Below, piece after piece: positions 28,206 to 37,179 of a stretch of 64,000 nucleotides of DNA (its first letter is position 1; each line of letters begins with the position of its first letter). Source of the DNA: Amycolatopsis jiangsuensis (GTDB lineage Bacteria > Actinomycetota > Actinomycetes > Mycobacteriales > Pseudonocardiaceae); NCBI RefSeq assembly GCF_014204865.1, contig NZ_JACHMG010000001.1:7652501-7716500 (forward strand). The letters are read 5' to 3'. Position numbers and translations under genes: made by a program. Below the pieces are notes generated by a model that worked only from the letters and a program-made list of their open reading frames with translations, was not told the DNA's origin and ran no database searches.

Positions 28206-29777
28206 TCAGACGAGCCAGGCGGCGGAGTCCGGCGGCAGCCGGCGCTGCTCGAGCGGGCTGCTGCTGAGCAGGATTTCCCCGGGTGGCAGGGCAATCGAGC
28301 TGGCCGAGGTGTTCACCGCGCAGATCAGCCCGCCCCGCCCGCGGCGGAACGCGAAGCAGCCGGCCGGCGCGCCGTACCATTCGAGCTCGTCACCGGCACG
28401 GAACGCCGGATGGGTCCTGCGCAGCTCCACCGCGCGCCGGTACAGCGACAGCGTGGAATCCGGGTCCTCCAGCTGCCGTTCCACGGTCAGCTCGGCCCAG
28501 TCCGGCGGCATCGGCAGCCAGGTGCGCGGATTTCGGGAAAACCCGAACGGCGGCAAAGCACCTTCCCACGGCATCGGCACGCGTTCGGCGTCACGGCCGT
28601 ACTCCGGGCCCTGCGTGCGCGCCCGCGGATCGGTGAGCGCCTCCACCGGCAGATCCGCGTTCGGCAGCCCCAGTTCTTCGCCGTTGTAGAGGTACACCGC
28701 GCCCGGAAGCGCCAGCTCCACCAACGCCATCGCACGCGCCCGGCGCACCCCGGTCGCGCCGCCGCCGTACCGGCTCACCGTGCGCCACACGTCGTGGTTG
28801 GACAGCGTCCACGTCGCGGGCGCCCCGGCTGCCCGCGGTACGGCCAGCGAGCGTTCGATCGCGGTACGCAGCGCGTCCGCGTCGAAATGGGTCAGCACCA
28901 GGCGGAAGTTGAACGCCAGGTGCAGTTCGTCCGGGCGCAGGTAGCGGGCCAGCCGCTCCTCGTCACGTACCCAGATCTCGCCGACCGCCATGGTGTCCGG
29001 GTACTCGTCGAGCACCTTCCGGATCATCCGGTGCACGTCGTGCACGCCGTCGTCGTCGAAACGGGGATCGTACGGTTCGCCGTGCTGCTCGCCGTCCGAG
29101 CCGGCCAGGCGCCGGTCCATGTCCGGCAGCCCGGCGGGTTTGGCCATGCCGTGCGCGACGTCGACGCGGAACCCGTCCACCCCGCGGTCCAGCCAGAACC
29201 GCAGAGTGCGCTCGAGGTCGTAGCGCACCTCGGCGTCGGCCCAGTTCAGATCCGGCTGCTGCGGGGCGAACAAGTGCAGGTACCACTGGCCGTCCGGCAC
29301 CCGCGTCCAGGCCGGGCCGCCGAACACGCTGACCCAGTTGTTGGGTGGTTCGGCGCCGTCCGGGCCACGGCCGTCGCGGAAGACGTAGCGCTCCCGCTCC
29401 GGACTGCCGGGGGCGGCGGCCATCGCGGACTTGAACCAGGCGTGCTGGTTGCTGGTGTGGTTCGGCACCACGTCCACGGTGACCCGGATGCCGCGCCGGT
29501 GCGCCTCGGCCAGCAGCTCGTCGAAGTCGCGCAGCGTGCCGAACATCGGGTCGACGTCACGGGGATCGGCCACGTCGTAACCGTGATCGGCCATCGGGGA
29601 CCGGTAGAACGGCGTGAGCCACAGCGCGTCCACGCCCAGCAGCTCCAGGTAGCCGAGGCGGCTGCGGAGGCCTTCGAGATCACCCACGCCATCGGCGTCG
29701 GAGTCCGCGAACGAGCGTACGTAGACCTGGTAGAAGACTGCGTCGGACCACCACGACGGCCCGGGCGCACCGCCCAT
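28206..29777 (-). CDS. aglA: GH13 family alpha-glucosidase (AglA-like)
   Basis: A 523-residue glycoside hydrolase family 13 enzyme of the oligo-1,6-glucosidase/alpha-glucosidase type. Catalytic residues are visible in conserved regions: GFRVDVAHG with the nucleophile Asp206, AVGEIWV with acid/base Glu267, and LSNHD with the transition-state stabiliser Asp329. Region I is VDVVPNHTS. The GVDALWLTPFYRSPMADHGYDVAD stretch is typical of exo-acting members. ATG 29777 overlaps the glbO stop (ATGA), giving a length normal for the subfamily. The glbO-aglA pair matches Rv2470-Rv2471 of M. tuberculosis. It is probably intracellular (no signal peptide) and acts on maltose-type oligosaccharides; exact linkage specificity is open. 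Confidence 0.9.
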   Translation of the reverse strand: MGGAPGPSWWSDAVFYQVYVRSFADSDADGVGDLEGLRSRLGYLELLGVDALWLTPFYRSPMADHGYDVADPRDVDPMFGTLRDFDELLAEAHRRGIRVTVDVVPNHTSNQHAWFKSAMAAAPGSPERERYVFRDGRGPDGAEPPNNWVSVFGGPAWTRVPDGQWYLHLFAPQQPDLNWADAEVRYDLERTLRFWLDRGVDGFRVDVAHGMAKPAGLPDMDRRLAGSDGEQHGEPYDPRFDDDGVHDVHRMIRKVLDEYPDTMAVGEIWVRDEERLARYLRPDELHLAFNFRLVLTHFDADALRTAIERSLAVPRAAGAPATWTLSNHDVWRTVSRYGGGATGVRRARAMALVELALPGAVYLYNGEELGLPNADLPVEALTDPRARTQGPEYGRDAERVPMPWEGALPPFGFSRNPRTWLPMPPDWAELTVERQLEDPDSTLSLYRRAVELRRTHPAFRAGDELEWYGAPAGCFAFRRGRGGLICAVNTSASSIALPPGEILLSSSPLEQRRLPPDSAAWLV

Positions 29778-30166
29778 CAGACGAAGCTGTTCATCATGCT
29801 GTGCGCGGCCATCTCGAGGTAGGCCCACAGCTGCTCGCGGTAGGGCTCGGGCAGGTTCTCCTCGTCCACGGCCACCCGGATCGCCCGCAGCCAGGCGTCC
29901 CGTTCGATCGGGCCGATCTTGAACGGCGCGTGCCGCATGCGCAGCCGGGGGTGGCCGCGGCGGTCGGAGTAGGTGTGCGGACCGCCCCAGTACTGCATGA
30001 GGAACAGCCGGAACCGCTCCTCGGCCGGGCCGAGGTCCTCCTCCGGGTACAGCGGGCGCAGGATCTCGTCCCGCGCGACCTCCTGGTAGAACCGCGCGAC
30101 GATCCGCCGGAAGGTCGGCTCACCGCCCACGGCCTCGTACAGGTTCGCCGGTTCCGGGCCACTCAC
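29777..30166 (-). CDS. glbO: Truncated hemoglobin, group II (GlbO-like)
   Basis: A 129-residue 2-on-2 globin. [42 protein letters not shown] is the group II signature. The haem-ligating proximal His is in RMRHAPF (His79), followed by the invariant Trp of ERDAWLR (Trp92), and it ends [13 protein letters not shown]. In mycobacteria GlbO binds O2 and is membrane-associated. Two close GTG codons could start it (30175, 30166). The second is preferred because GGAGG lies ten bases upstream of it but only one base from the first. Its stop overlaps the aglA start. Confidence 0.92.
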   Translation of the reverse strand: MSGPEPANLYEAVGGEPTFRRIVARFYQEVARDEILRPLYPEEDLGPAEERFRLFLMQYWGGPHTYSDRRGHPRLRMRHAPFKIGPIERDAWLRAIRVAVDEENLPEPYREQLWAYLEMAAHSMMNSFV

Positions 30167-30200
30167 AGTCGACACTCCTCCATCTTGCCTTGCCCGCCGG

Positions 30201-31178
30201 TCACTTGTCGGCCGACGGGGCGGACAGGTACCGGCCGAGCGGCGGCTCGAAGCCCGCTTCCTCCAGCGCACCCATCAGCTGCCCGCGCAGCGCACGCTGC
30301 ACGGCCCACTGCTTGCCCGGCCGCACCTTCACCGTCAGCCGGAGCTGGATGCTCTCCGGGGTGACCTTCTCCACCCCGAGCATTTCCGGCTGCTCCAGCA
30401 CGTGGGCCGATAGCGCCTCGCTCTGCACGGCCCTGGTGGCGGCCTCGCCGAGCACTGTCGTCGCGAGGTCCACGTCGGCGGAGTACCCGACCGGGACGTC
30501 GACCACCGCCACCGCGAAGCCCTGGCTCGAGTTGCCCACGCGCAGCACCTCGCCGTTGCGCACGTACCAGACGGTGCCCTGCAGGTCGCGCAGCGTGGTG
30601 ATGCGCAGGCCGACGGCCTCGACCGTGCCGCTCGCCTCGCCGACGTCGACGATGTCGCCCACGCCGTACTGGTCCTCGATCATCATGAAGATCCCGGACA
30701 GAAAATCCTTGACCAGGTTCTGCGCGCCGAATCCGAGCGCGACGCCGACGACGCCGGCCGAAGCGATCAGCGGCGCGAGGTCGTAGCCGAGTTCGCCGAC
30801 CACGAGGCAGAACGCGGTGCCGTAGATCAGGAGGCTGGACACCGACTTCAGCACCGAGCCGATGGTCTTGGCACGCTGCAGCCGGCGTTCGAGCACCGCC
30901 GGGCCGAGCATGTCCGGCGCGCGTTCCCGCAGCGGGCGCAGCAGTGCGGGCAACTTGCCGCCGGTGCTGGGCAGCCTGGTCACCCGGTCGATCAGCCGTC
31001 GGGTGAGATAGCGCACGATGAAGGCGATGACGAGGATCAGGATGATCCGCAGCGGTTTGGTGACCAGCCAGCCCGTCGAGCCGGCGAGCCACTCGTTGTG
31101 CGTGACCGCGAAGACCTGCGAGCAGAACGTGCTCGGGTCGGAGATGCACGAGGGTGGGGCGCTGAGCACGGCATTCAC
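30201..31178 (-). CDS. Mechanosensitive ion channel (MscS family)
   Basis: A 325-residue membrane protein. The pore-lining helix and beta domain are clear: [62 protein letters not shown], where Gly/Ala packing and the [11 protein letters not shown] turn are diagnostic of MscS. A preceding helix ([21 protein letters not shown]) and one more before the pore give three transmembrane segments. It starts at GTG 31178 with AAAGGA upstream; the open frame extends further but into unlikely sequence. It separates glbO from the HNH gene, which are nearer neighbours in mycobacteria, so it is an interpolation in that block. It probably acts in osmotic relief. Confidence 0.9.
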   Translation of the reverse strand: MNAVLSAPPSCISDPSTFCSQVFAVTHNEWLAGSTGWLVTKPLRIILILVIAFIVRYLTRRLIDRVTRLPSTGGKLPALLRPLRERAPDMLGPAVLERRLQRAKTIGSVLKSVSSLLIYGTAFCLVVGELGYDLAPLIASAGVVGVALGFGAQNLVKDFLSGIFMMIEDQYGVGDIVDVGEASGTVEAVGLRITTLRDLQGTVWYVRNGEVLRVGNSSQGFAVAVVDVPVGYSADVDLATTVLGEAATRAVQSEALSAHVLEQPEMLGVEKVTPESIQLRLTVKVRPGKQWAVQRALRGQLMGALEEAGFEPPLGRYLSAPSADK

Positions 31179-31333
31179 GAGCTGAGGAAGTCCTTTCGTC
31201 GCGTTTTTTCCCGGCGTTCCGCGGCGGCCGGTGGGTGGCCTGCGGGCTGCGGCTGTGTGACACGTCATGGAACACACGTGCGCCGGGGGCCTGATGTGTG
31301 GTCGACTATGCCTGCACCGGTGGAGGTGGTCGA

Positions 31334-32041
31334 GTGCCAGACCGACAACCCGTCCCCCTCGGCGGCGGCGGCCAAGCCATGGCCGACGAGCCGCCGGAGG
31401 TGGTCCTGCGTGCCCGAGCGGGAGGTTCCGCATCCGGCGGAGCTGATCCGTACGGGCCGGGGACCCGGCCAGGGGGAGTCATCCGTCCGCCCGGACAGCG
31501 TAGAGCTGCCGAGCCCGCGGCCCCGGCCTGGGGCCGTCGTCGCGTGCTGCTGCTGAACGCGACCTTCGAGCCACTGACCGCGGTGCCGATGCGGCGCGCG
31601 GTGGTGCTCGTGATGTGCGGCAAGGCCGAGGTCGTGCACGGTGACCCGGCGGGAGTGCAGCTGCACGCCGCCAAGGTGTCCCTGCCCGTGCCGTCGGTGA
31701 TCCGGCTCAGCACGTACGTGCGGGTGCCCTACCGCGCGAAGGTCCCGCTCACCCGCGCCGGGCTGATGCACCGCGACCGCTACCGCTGCGCCTACTGCGG
31801 TGGCCGGGCGGAGACGATCGACCACGTCGTGCCCCGCAGTCGCGGCGGCCCGCACAGCTGGACCAACTGCGTGGCCTGCTGTGCGAAGTGCAACCACCGC
31901 AAGGCCGACCGCATGCTGTCCGAGATCGGCTGGCGGCTGCGCGTGGTGCCTCGCGCTCCCCACGGCCCGCACTGGCGGCTCCTGGCCCATTCCAAGGAAG
32001 CCGACCCGCTGTGGCAGCCGTACCTGGGTTCGGCGGCCTGA
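31334..32041 (+). CDS. HNH endonuclease-domain protein (Rv2469c-like)
   Basis: A 235-residue protein with a C-terminal HNH nuclease fold: CAYC (152-155), DHVVPRSRGG with the first His (164), W-T-N with Asn178, and the second zinc pair CCAKCN (183-187). The family-specific N-terminal block is VLLLNATFEPLTAVPMRRAVVLVMCGKAEVV (about 71-101). GTG 31334 is preferred because GGAGG sits seven bases upstream; an upstream GTG (31298) and an inner ATG (31379) are in frame but have no such site. The N-terminal ~65 residues are low complexity. Function in vivo is unknown; the gene is conserved beside glbO, ctaJ and pepN in actinobacteria. Confidence 0.87.
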   Translation: MPDRQPVPLGGGGQAMADEPPEVVLRARAGGSASGGADPYGPGTRPGGVIRPPGQRRAAEPAAPAWGRRRVLLLNATFEPLTAVPMRRAVVLVMCGKAEVVHGDPAGVQLHAAKVSLPVPSVIRLSTYVRVPYRAKVPLTRAGLMHRDRYRCAYCGGRAETIDHVVPRSRGGPHSWTNCVACCAKCNHRKADRMLSEIGWRLRVVPRAPHGPHWRLLAHSKEADPLWQPYLGSAA

Positions 32042-32216
32042 GGACGATCCGCCTGCGGGACGGCGGCGCGCCGGCCCGGCGTCGCTGCGGGCCCGGGAGC
32101 GTCAACGGCCTGTCCGGCCTCCGGCGGAGTACCGGCCCGGACACGCCGGCACCCCGGCTGCCTTGCGGCGGCCGGGGTGAGCCGTGGGCTTCCCGCGGCG
32201 GGTGCGCGGGTGCTGG

Positions 32217-32678
32217 TCAGGCGGCGAGGCTGTAGTCCGCCTGGCAGGTGACGCGGGTGCCCATGGTGACCCGGGTGCCGCGGGTGACCCGGGTGCCCAT
32301 GGTGACGCGCGTGCCCCTGGTGACCCGGGTGCCCATGGTGACGCGGGTGCCCCTGGTGACCCTGGTCCCCATCGTGACGCGGGTGCCCCTGGTGACCCGA
32401 GTGCCCATCGTGACGCGGGTCCCCATCGTGACCCGGGTGCCCCTGGTGACCCGGGTCCCCATCGTGACGCGGGTGCCCCTGGTGACCCTGGTCCCCATCG
32501 TCACGCGGGTGCCGCGGGTGACCCGCGTGCCCATGGTGACCCGCGTTCCGCGGGTGACCCGAGTGCCGCGCGTAACCCTTGTGCCGGAGGTCACACCCGT
32601 TCCGGCGAAAAATTCGACGTCGTTGGGTGATGAAAAGGGTGCGGTGGTCGCCTGAGCGGGGGACTGTGCGCTCTGCAT
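32217..32678 (-). CDS. Hexapeptide-repeat protein, 20 x GTRVTx
   Basis: A 153-residue protein of very unusual composition. A 25-residue leader (MQSAQSPAQATT, APFSSPNDVEFFA) is followed by one degenerate repeat GTGVTS, eighteen repeats GTRVT(R/M), and a last GTRVTC with the only cysteine. The tail is QADYSLAA. R and M mostly alternate, so the longer unit is 12 residues. The start is well supported: AGGAGG lies seven bases upstream of ATG 32678. The hexapeptide phase V-T-x-G-T-R fits the loose rule of left-handed beta-helix proteins ([LIV]-x3-[STAV]-x), so a regular solenoid with Thr/Arg ladders is plausible. There is no signal peptide or membrane segment. I know no named family. The opposite strand is also open in two frames, but without start signals. 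Confidence 0.7.
   Translation of the reverse strand: MQSAQSPAQATTAPFSSPNDVEFFAGTGVTSGTRVTRGTRVTRGTRVTMGTRVTRGTRVTMGTRVTRGTRVTMGTRVTRGTRVTMGTRVTMGTRVTRGTRVTMGTRVTRGTRVTMGTRVTRGTRVTMGTRVTRGTRVTMGTRVTCQADYSLAA
32244..32603. repeat. Tandem 18-bp repeat array (twenty units, 36-bp higher order)
   Basis: Twenty contiguous 18-bp units encode the GTRVTx repeats on the minus strand; alternate units resemble each other, giving a 36-bp period. Synonymous changes (CCC/CCG, ATG/ATC on the plus strand) are scattered while the amino-acid pattern is kept. That argues for selection on the protein rather than recent slippage alone. Confidence 0.9.
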
Positions 32679-32954
32679 GACGGGGCCTCCTGGGACCGGT
32701 GCGTAACCTGCTGGGGCGTGGGAGTGGGGCGCAAGGCCCGTACAGGTGAAAAAGCTACGAGCATTTCAGCGTTCCGACAAGACGCCATCGACCGGTACGG
32801 CCGCCTGTACGGTGAGTTGCCATCATTCGGCCCGGGGTGCTTCGCCCCAACGTGCGAGTGCGGGCGAGCCAAGCGGCGGACGGCCCCTGCCCGGCGGCGA
32901 GCGGTAGGCGCGCCGCGGACGTGCCCGCACCGGCCATCCGATACGCTCACCGGC

Positions 32955-33206
32955 GTGAACGTTGTCGAGACGATCCTGGTCTACGCGGTCATCCCCCTGG
33001 CGATCTACCTGGTGGTCGGAGCGGCCACCCTGCGCAAGAGGCACTCGGGGACGCCGCGGTACCGGCCGGGCCAGCCCTGGGAGTACCCCGCGATGTGGTG
33101 GACCGGCAATCCGGACGGCGTCGGCGCCGGGCACGGAGCCGGTGCGGAAGGTGCGGCGCCCGCGGGTGCCGCGACGGCAGCGGGAGGCGCTCGTGGCAAG
33201 TGGTGA
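32955..33206 (+). CDS. ctaJ: aa3-type cytochrome oxidase accessory subunit CtaJ
   Basis: An 83-residue protein with one N-terminal transmembrane helix (TILVYAVIPLAIYLVVGAATL), then a conserved RHSGTPRYRPGQPWEYPAMWWTGNP segment and an Ala/Gly-rich tail. This matches CtaJ, a small subunit found in the mycobacterial/actinobacterial III2IV2 respiratory supercomplex. Its position just before a DUF5130 gene and pepN is the same as in mycobacteria. It starts at GTG 32955. The 3' end overlaps the next gene by 14 bases. The assignment combines sequence pattern and synteny. Confidence 0.75.
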   Translation: MNVVETILVYAVIPLAIYLVVGAATLRKRHSGTPRYRPGQPWEYPAMWWTGNPDGVGAGHGAGAEGAAPAGAATAAGGARGKW

Positions 33207-33687
33207 GCTCACCCACGCGGCCGGCACGGCCGACGTGGCGGAGAAGGACCTCCCGTTCGGCGAGGTGATCACGAACAGCGGCCGCCGTTCGGCCGCGAAG
33301 ATGTACGAGCCGGACACGGCGACCAGCCCGTTCACGGTGCAGCAGCTCGCCCGGCTCGACGAGGCGCTGACGTTCGCCAGCCGCGAAACGGCCCTCGCCT
33401 TCAGCGTCTACCTCGGTGACCTCGGCGAGGACACCCGCGCCGAGGCGGAGCGGCTGCACGCCTCCACCGAGGACCCGGGCAACGCGGTGCTGATCGCGGT
33501 GTCCCCGGCGCAGCGCGCGATCGAGATCGTCACCGGGCAGCGGGCGCACCTGCGGCTCCCGGACCGCGGCGCGAACCTCGCGGTGGCCAGCATGGTCGCC
33601 TCCTTCAAGGAGGCCGACCTGGTCGGTGGACTCGTCAACGCCCTGCGCATGCTCAGCGACCAGGCGGGTCCCGACCCGAAGCGCTGA
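33193..33687 (+). CDS. DUF5130 family protein (Rv2468c-like)
   Basis: A 164-residue protein of the TPM-like DUF5130 family. LARLDEALTFASRETALAFSVYLGDLGEDTRAEAERLHAST followed by NAVLIAVSPAQRAIEIVTGQRAHLRLPDR is the conserved core. It resembles TPM-phosphatase-like domains but I see no metal triad to support catalysis. GTG 33193 has a strong GGGAGG five bases upstream and lies within ctaJ, implying translational coupling. A perfect terminator follows. A role with the respiratory chain is suggested only by its constant pairing with ctaJ. Confidence 0.8.
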   Translation: MASGELTHAAGTADVAEKDLPFGEVITNSGRRSAAKMYEPDTATSPFTVQQLARLDEALTFASRETALAFSVYLGDLGEDTRAEAERLHASTEDPGNAVLIAVSPAQRAIEIVTGQRAHLRLPDRGANLAVASMVASFKEADLVGGLVNALRMLSDQAGPDPKR

Positions 33688-33708
33688 CGTCGCCCCGTAC
33701 TTGGAACG

Positions 33709-33749
33709 CTGAAGGCCCCCTCGCGAGAAATCCGCGAGGGGGCCTTCAG
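33709..33749. terminator. Bidirectional terminator between convergent genes
   Basis: A perfect 17-bp stem (arms beginning CTGAAGGCCC and ending GGGCCTTCAG) with a seven-base loop. It is placed 22 bases after the DUF5130 stop and 15 bases before the pepN stop, so it can serve both directions. Confidence 0.9.
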
Positions 33750-33763
33750 CTGTCTCCGGGTGC

Positions 33764-36331
33764 TCAGGCCTGGCTGTCGAAGTCCCGGGCGGCGAGCGCC
33801 CGTACGATGCCCGCCCGGCCTTCGGACACCAGCCGGCGCAGGGCGGCCGAGTGCTGGCCCTCGAGCCATTCGTCGGACGCGCTCACCGTGGCCGGTTCGA
33901 TCGCCCATGACGGGAACAGCCCGACCGCGGTCGGCTGTGCCCGCTCGCTGGACCGGCGTGCCCACACGTCGTCGATCACCTCGAAGTACCGGGCGACGTA
34001 GTCACCCAGCAGGTGCTTCTGCCCGGGGTGGGAGAAGCCGGAGATGAGCGCGTCGCTGACGGCGTTGGGGATCTCGTCGTCGTAGATCGCCCGCTGCCAG
34101 GTCTCCGCCTTGGCCTCCGGGGTCGGCCGCAGGGCACGGCACCGTTCGGCGTGCCGGCGGCCCGCGGCGGTGTCGTCCTCGGCGAGTTCGGCGTCGATCT
34201 CCGGCACGTCCGCCCTGCCGTGCGCGACGAGCGTCTGCAGCAGCCGCCAGCGCAGGTCGGTGTCCACGGTCAGGCCCGGCAGCGGCGCGGAGCCGTCCAG
34301 CCAGCCCGCGACGGCGGCCAGCGCCTCGTCGTCGAGCACACCGCCGGCCAGCGAGTTCACGAACGCCAGCTGGTGGTCCGATCCCGCCTCGGCGGTGCGG
34401 GCCAGCTCCAGCAGCCGCCCGGACAGCGCGGGCCAGCCCTGCTCGGCCGCCCACTTCTGGTCGGCGTAGGAGTTCAGCGCGGTCTGCGCCTGCAGCAGCA
34501 ACCGCTGCACCACGCCGACCTCGCTTTCCGCGTGGATGCCGCGGGCCACCAGGGTGACGAAGTCCCGGGCCTTGAGCTCCGCCTCGCGGGTCATCTCCCA
34601 CGCGGCCGACCAGCACAGGGTGCGCGGCAGCGGTTCGGTGATGTCGGAGATCCGGTCGATCAGCGTGGTCAGCGACGCCGGGTCGAGCCGCATCCGGCAG
34701 TAGGTCAGGTCGTCGTCGTTGACCAGCACGAGCTGGCCCGCTGCCTGGCCCACCAGCTCCGGCACCTCGGTGCGGGCCCCGGACACGTCCAGCTCCACGC
34801 GGCGGATCCGGGCGATCCGGCCGCTGCCGTCCTCGTCGTAGACGCCGACCGCGACGCGGTGCGTGCGCAGCTCGCCGGCACCCGGCTTGGCACCGGTCTG
34901 CACGACGGCGAACGAGGAGAACGTGCCGTCGGCGGCGATCTCGTACCGCGGGCTCAGCGAGTTGAGGCCGGTGGTCTCCAGCCATTCCGCGCTCCACCAC
35001 GAAAGATCGCGTCCGGACGCCTCCTCCAGCGCGGCCAGCAGGTCGGCCAGGGTGGCGTTGCCCCACGCGTGCTTGCCGAAGTACAGCTTGAGCCCGTCGA
35101 GGAAGTGCTCGATACCGACGTAGGAGACCAGCTGCTTGAGCACGCTGGCACCCTTGGCGTAGGTGATGCCGTCGAAGTTCACCTCGACCGCGTGCAGGTC
35201 GACGATGTCGGCCGCGATCGGGTGCGTGGAGGGCAGCTGGTCCTGCCGGTAGGCCCAGGACTTCTCGATGTTGGCGAAGCTGGTCCAGGCGTTGCGGTAC
35301 TCGGTGGCCTCGGCCTGGGAGAAGACGCTCGCGAAGGTCGCGAACGACTCGTTCAGCCACAGGTCGTCCCACCACCGCATGGTGACCAGGTCGCCGAACC
35401 ACATGTGCGCCATCTCGTGCAGCAGCGTCTCGGCGCGCCGCTCGTAGGCGTAGCGGGTGACCCGGCTGCGGAACACGTAGTCCTCGAGGAAGGTGACCGC
35501 GCCGGCGTTCTCCATCGCGCCCGCGTTGAACTCCGGCACGAACAGCTGGTCGTACTTGGAGAACGGGTACGGGGTGCCGAACTTCTCGTGGTAGAAGGCG
35601 AAACCCTGCTTGGTCTCGGTGAAGAGCCGGTCGGTGTCCAGGTACTGCGCCAGCGACGCGCGGCAGTAGAGGCCCAGCGGGATCGTCTTGTGCTCGTCCC
35701 GGAACTCGTCGCGCCATTCGGCGTACGGGCCGGCGATGAGCGCCACCAGGTACGTGGAGATCCGCTCGGATTCGGCGAACCGGACCCGGCGGCCGCCGTC
35801 GGCGGTGTCCTCGGACGAGGCGGCCAGCGCGTTCGACACGACCTTCCAGTCCCGCGGGGCGTGCACGGTGATCCGGTAGACCGACTTCAGGTCCGGCTGG
35901 TCGAAGCAGGCGAACATGCGCTTGGCGTCGGCCGTCTCGAACTGGGTGTAGAGGTACACGCCGTCGTCGACGGGGTCGACGAAGCGGTGCAGGCCCTCGC
36001 CGGTGTTGGTGTACTGGCAGTCGGCGATGACCACCAGCTCGTTCTCCGCGGCGAGAGCGGGCAGCGCGATGCCCTTGTCCTCGGCGTAGCCGCGCACATC
36101 GAGCTCGGTGCCGTTGAGCACGGCGGAGCGGACACCTTCGGCGACGAGGTCGATCCAGGACGTCTCGCCGGGCCGGACGGCGGAGAAGCGCACGGTGGTC
36201 GTGGAGAGGAAGGTCTTCTCCCCGGGTCCGCCGTGGCCGTCGGTCAGATCCAGCTCGATGTCGTAGGACGCGACTTCCAGCAGGCCGGAGCGCTGCTTGG
36301 CTTCGTCACGAGTCAGGTTGGGGGCGGGCAC
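33764..36331 (-). CDS. pepN: Aminopeptidase N (M1 zinc metallopeptidase)
   Basis: An 855-residue M1 aminopeptidase. The exopeptidase motif GAMEN lies near residue 274, the zinc site HEMAHMWFGDLVTMRWWDDLWLNE (HExxH-x18-E) near 305, followed by the catalytic Tyr region YAKGASVLKQL. The N-terminal domain VASYDIELDLTDG and the SNTGEGLHRFVDPVDDGVYLYTQFE-type stretch are near-identical in pattern to mycobacterial PepN. The C-terminal ERAP1-like helical domain is complete. GTG 36331 is favoured (AGAGG five bases upstream; VPAPNLTRDEAKQR matches the usual start). The protein is cytosolic and releases N-terminal residues from peptides. It is divergent from the DsbA-like gene. Confidence 0.95.
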   Translation of the reverse strand: MPAPNLTRDEAKQRSGLLEVASYDIELDLTDGHGGPGEKTFLSTTTVRFSAVRPGETSWIDLVAEGVRSAVLNGTELDVRGYAEDKGIALPALAAENELVVIADCQYTNTGEGLHRFVDPVDDGVYLYTQFETADAKRMFACFDQPDLKSVYRITVHAPRDWKVVSNALAASSEDTADGGRRVRFAESERISTYLVALIAGPYAEWRDEFRDEHKTIPLGLYCRASLAQYLDTDRLFTETKQGFAFYHEKFGTPYPFSKYDQLFVPEFNAGAMENAGAVTFLEDYVFRSRVTRYAYERRAETLLHEMAHMWFGDLVTMRWWDDLWLNESFATFASVFSQAEATEYRNAWTSFANIEKSWAYRQDQLPSTHPIAADIVDLHAVEVNFDGITYAKGASVLKQLVSYVGIEHFLDGLKLYFGKHAWGNATLADLLAALEEASGRDLSWWSAEWLETTGLNSLSPRYEIAADGTFSSFAVVQTGAKPGAGELRTHRVAVGVYDEDGSGRIARIRRVELDVSGARTEVPELVGQAAGQLVLVNDDDLTYCRMRLDPASLTTLIDRISDITEPLPRTLCWSAAWEMTREAELKARDFVTLVARGIHAESEVGVVQRLLLQAQTALNSYADQKWAAEQGWPALSGRLLELARTAEAGSDHQLAFVNSLAGGVLDDEALAAVAGWLDGSAPLPGLTVDTDLRWRLLQTLVAHGRADVPEIDAELAEDDTAAGRRHAERCRALRPTPEAKAETWQRAIYDDEIPNAVSDALISGFSHPGQKHLLGDYVARYFEVIDDVWARRSSERAQPTAVGLFPSWAIEPATVSASDEWLEGQHSAALRRLVSEGRAGIVRALAARDFDSQA

Positions 36332-36515
36332 GGGCACCTCTGGTCTTCGTTTCCGGTTACGGTTTCCACACTGCCGAGCATCCAATCATGGCCGCACCCG
36401 CGGGGGCGAGAAGGGAACAAGCCACCCGGTCGCGTGCGTTGGCCAGCTGTGCGGGGGCCTGCCCCGCCGTTCCGGCACACCGCCGGTGGTGAACGTCCCG
36501 AGGAGTTCCTGAGAC

Positions 36516-37133
36516 ATGACTGCCGCGTCCCAGCCCACGAAGGTGGATTTCTACTTCGACCCGATCTGCCCGTTCGCGTGGATCACCTCCCGCTGGATTC
36601 TCGAGGTGGAGAAGCAGCGCGATCTGGACCTCACTTTCCGGGTGATGAGCCTGTCGGTGCTCAACGAGGGACGTGACGAGCTGCCGGAGAACTACAAGGC
36701 GCTGCTCAGCGAGGGCTGGCCGCCGGTCCGGGTGGCCACCGCGCTGGCCCAGCACAGGGACCAGGCGGCGGTGCGCGCCTACTACACCGAGTTCGGCACC
36801 CGCTACCACAACCAGGGCAACAAGGATCGCGTCGCGGTGCTCAAGGAGGCGCTGGACGCCGTCGGCGCCCCGGAGCTGTTCGCGGCGGGCGAATCCACCG
36901 AGTACGACGAGGCGCTGCGCAAGAGCCACCACGAGGGCATGGACCCGGTCGGCATGGACGTCGGCACGCCGACGATCCACGTGAACGGGGTGGCGTTCTT
37001 CGGCCCGGTGCTCAGCTCCATCCCGAGGGGCGAGGACGCGCTGCGGATCTTCGACGGCGCGGTCGCGATGGCGAGCTACCCGGACTTCTTCGAACTCAAG
37101 CGCACCCGCAGCGGCGAGCTGAACTTCGACTGA
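36516..37133 (+). CDS. DsbA-family thioredoxin-fold oxidoreductase (Rv2466c-like) with CPFA site
   Basis: A 205-residue protein closely resembling M. tuberculosis Rv2466c, a mycothiol-dependent reductase. [18 protein letters not shown] (14-31) and the C-terminal [41 protein letters not shown] are shared. The cis-Pro loop TPTI is intact. The active site is Cys18-Pro-Phe-Ala21, lacking the second cysteine of the CPWC motif I recall for Rv2466c, so it can only work by a monothiol mechanism with a thiol such as mycothiol. It starts at ATG 36516, with GAGGAG upstream. It ends before a strong hairpin. Confidence 0.9.
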   Translation: MTAASQPTKVDFYFDPICPFAWITSRWILEVEKQRDLDLTFRVMSLSVLNEGRDELPENYKALLSEGWPPVRVATALAQHRDQAAVRAYYTEFGTRYHNQGNKDRVAVLKEALDAVGAPELFAAGESTEYDEALRKSHHEGMDPVGMDVGTPTIHVNGVAFFGPVLSSIPRGEDALRIFDGAVAMASYPDFFELKRTRSGELNFD

Positions 37134-37139
37134 CCCCTC

Positions 37140-37179
37140 GTGAGTGGCGAGGCCGGTTCTCGCCGGCTTCGTCACTCAC
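37140..37179. terminator. Terminator between convergent genes
   Basis: Outer arms GTGAGTG (37140-37146) and CACTCAC (37173-37179) with an inner stem GAGGCCGG / CCGGCTTC. The stop codon of the metallo-hydrolase gene lies inside the right arm, so it may also terminate that gene's transcripts inefficiently. Confidence 0.75.

Noticed and set aside
32184..32655. Plus-strand frames across the 18-bp repeats (collagen-like GDPGAHGDA and MTRVPMVTRVP products)
   Set aside because: An 18-bp repeat without stops opens several frames automatically. Only the minus-strand frame has AGGAGG, an ATG and unique sequence at both ends.
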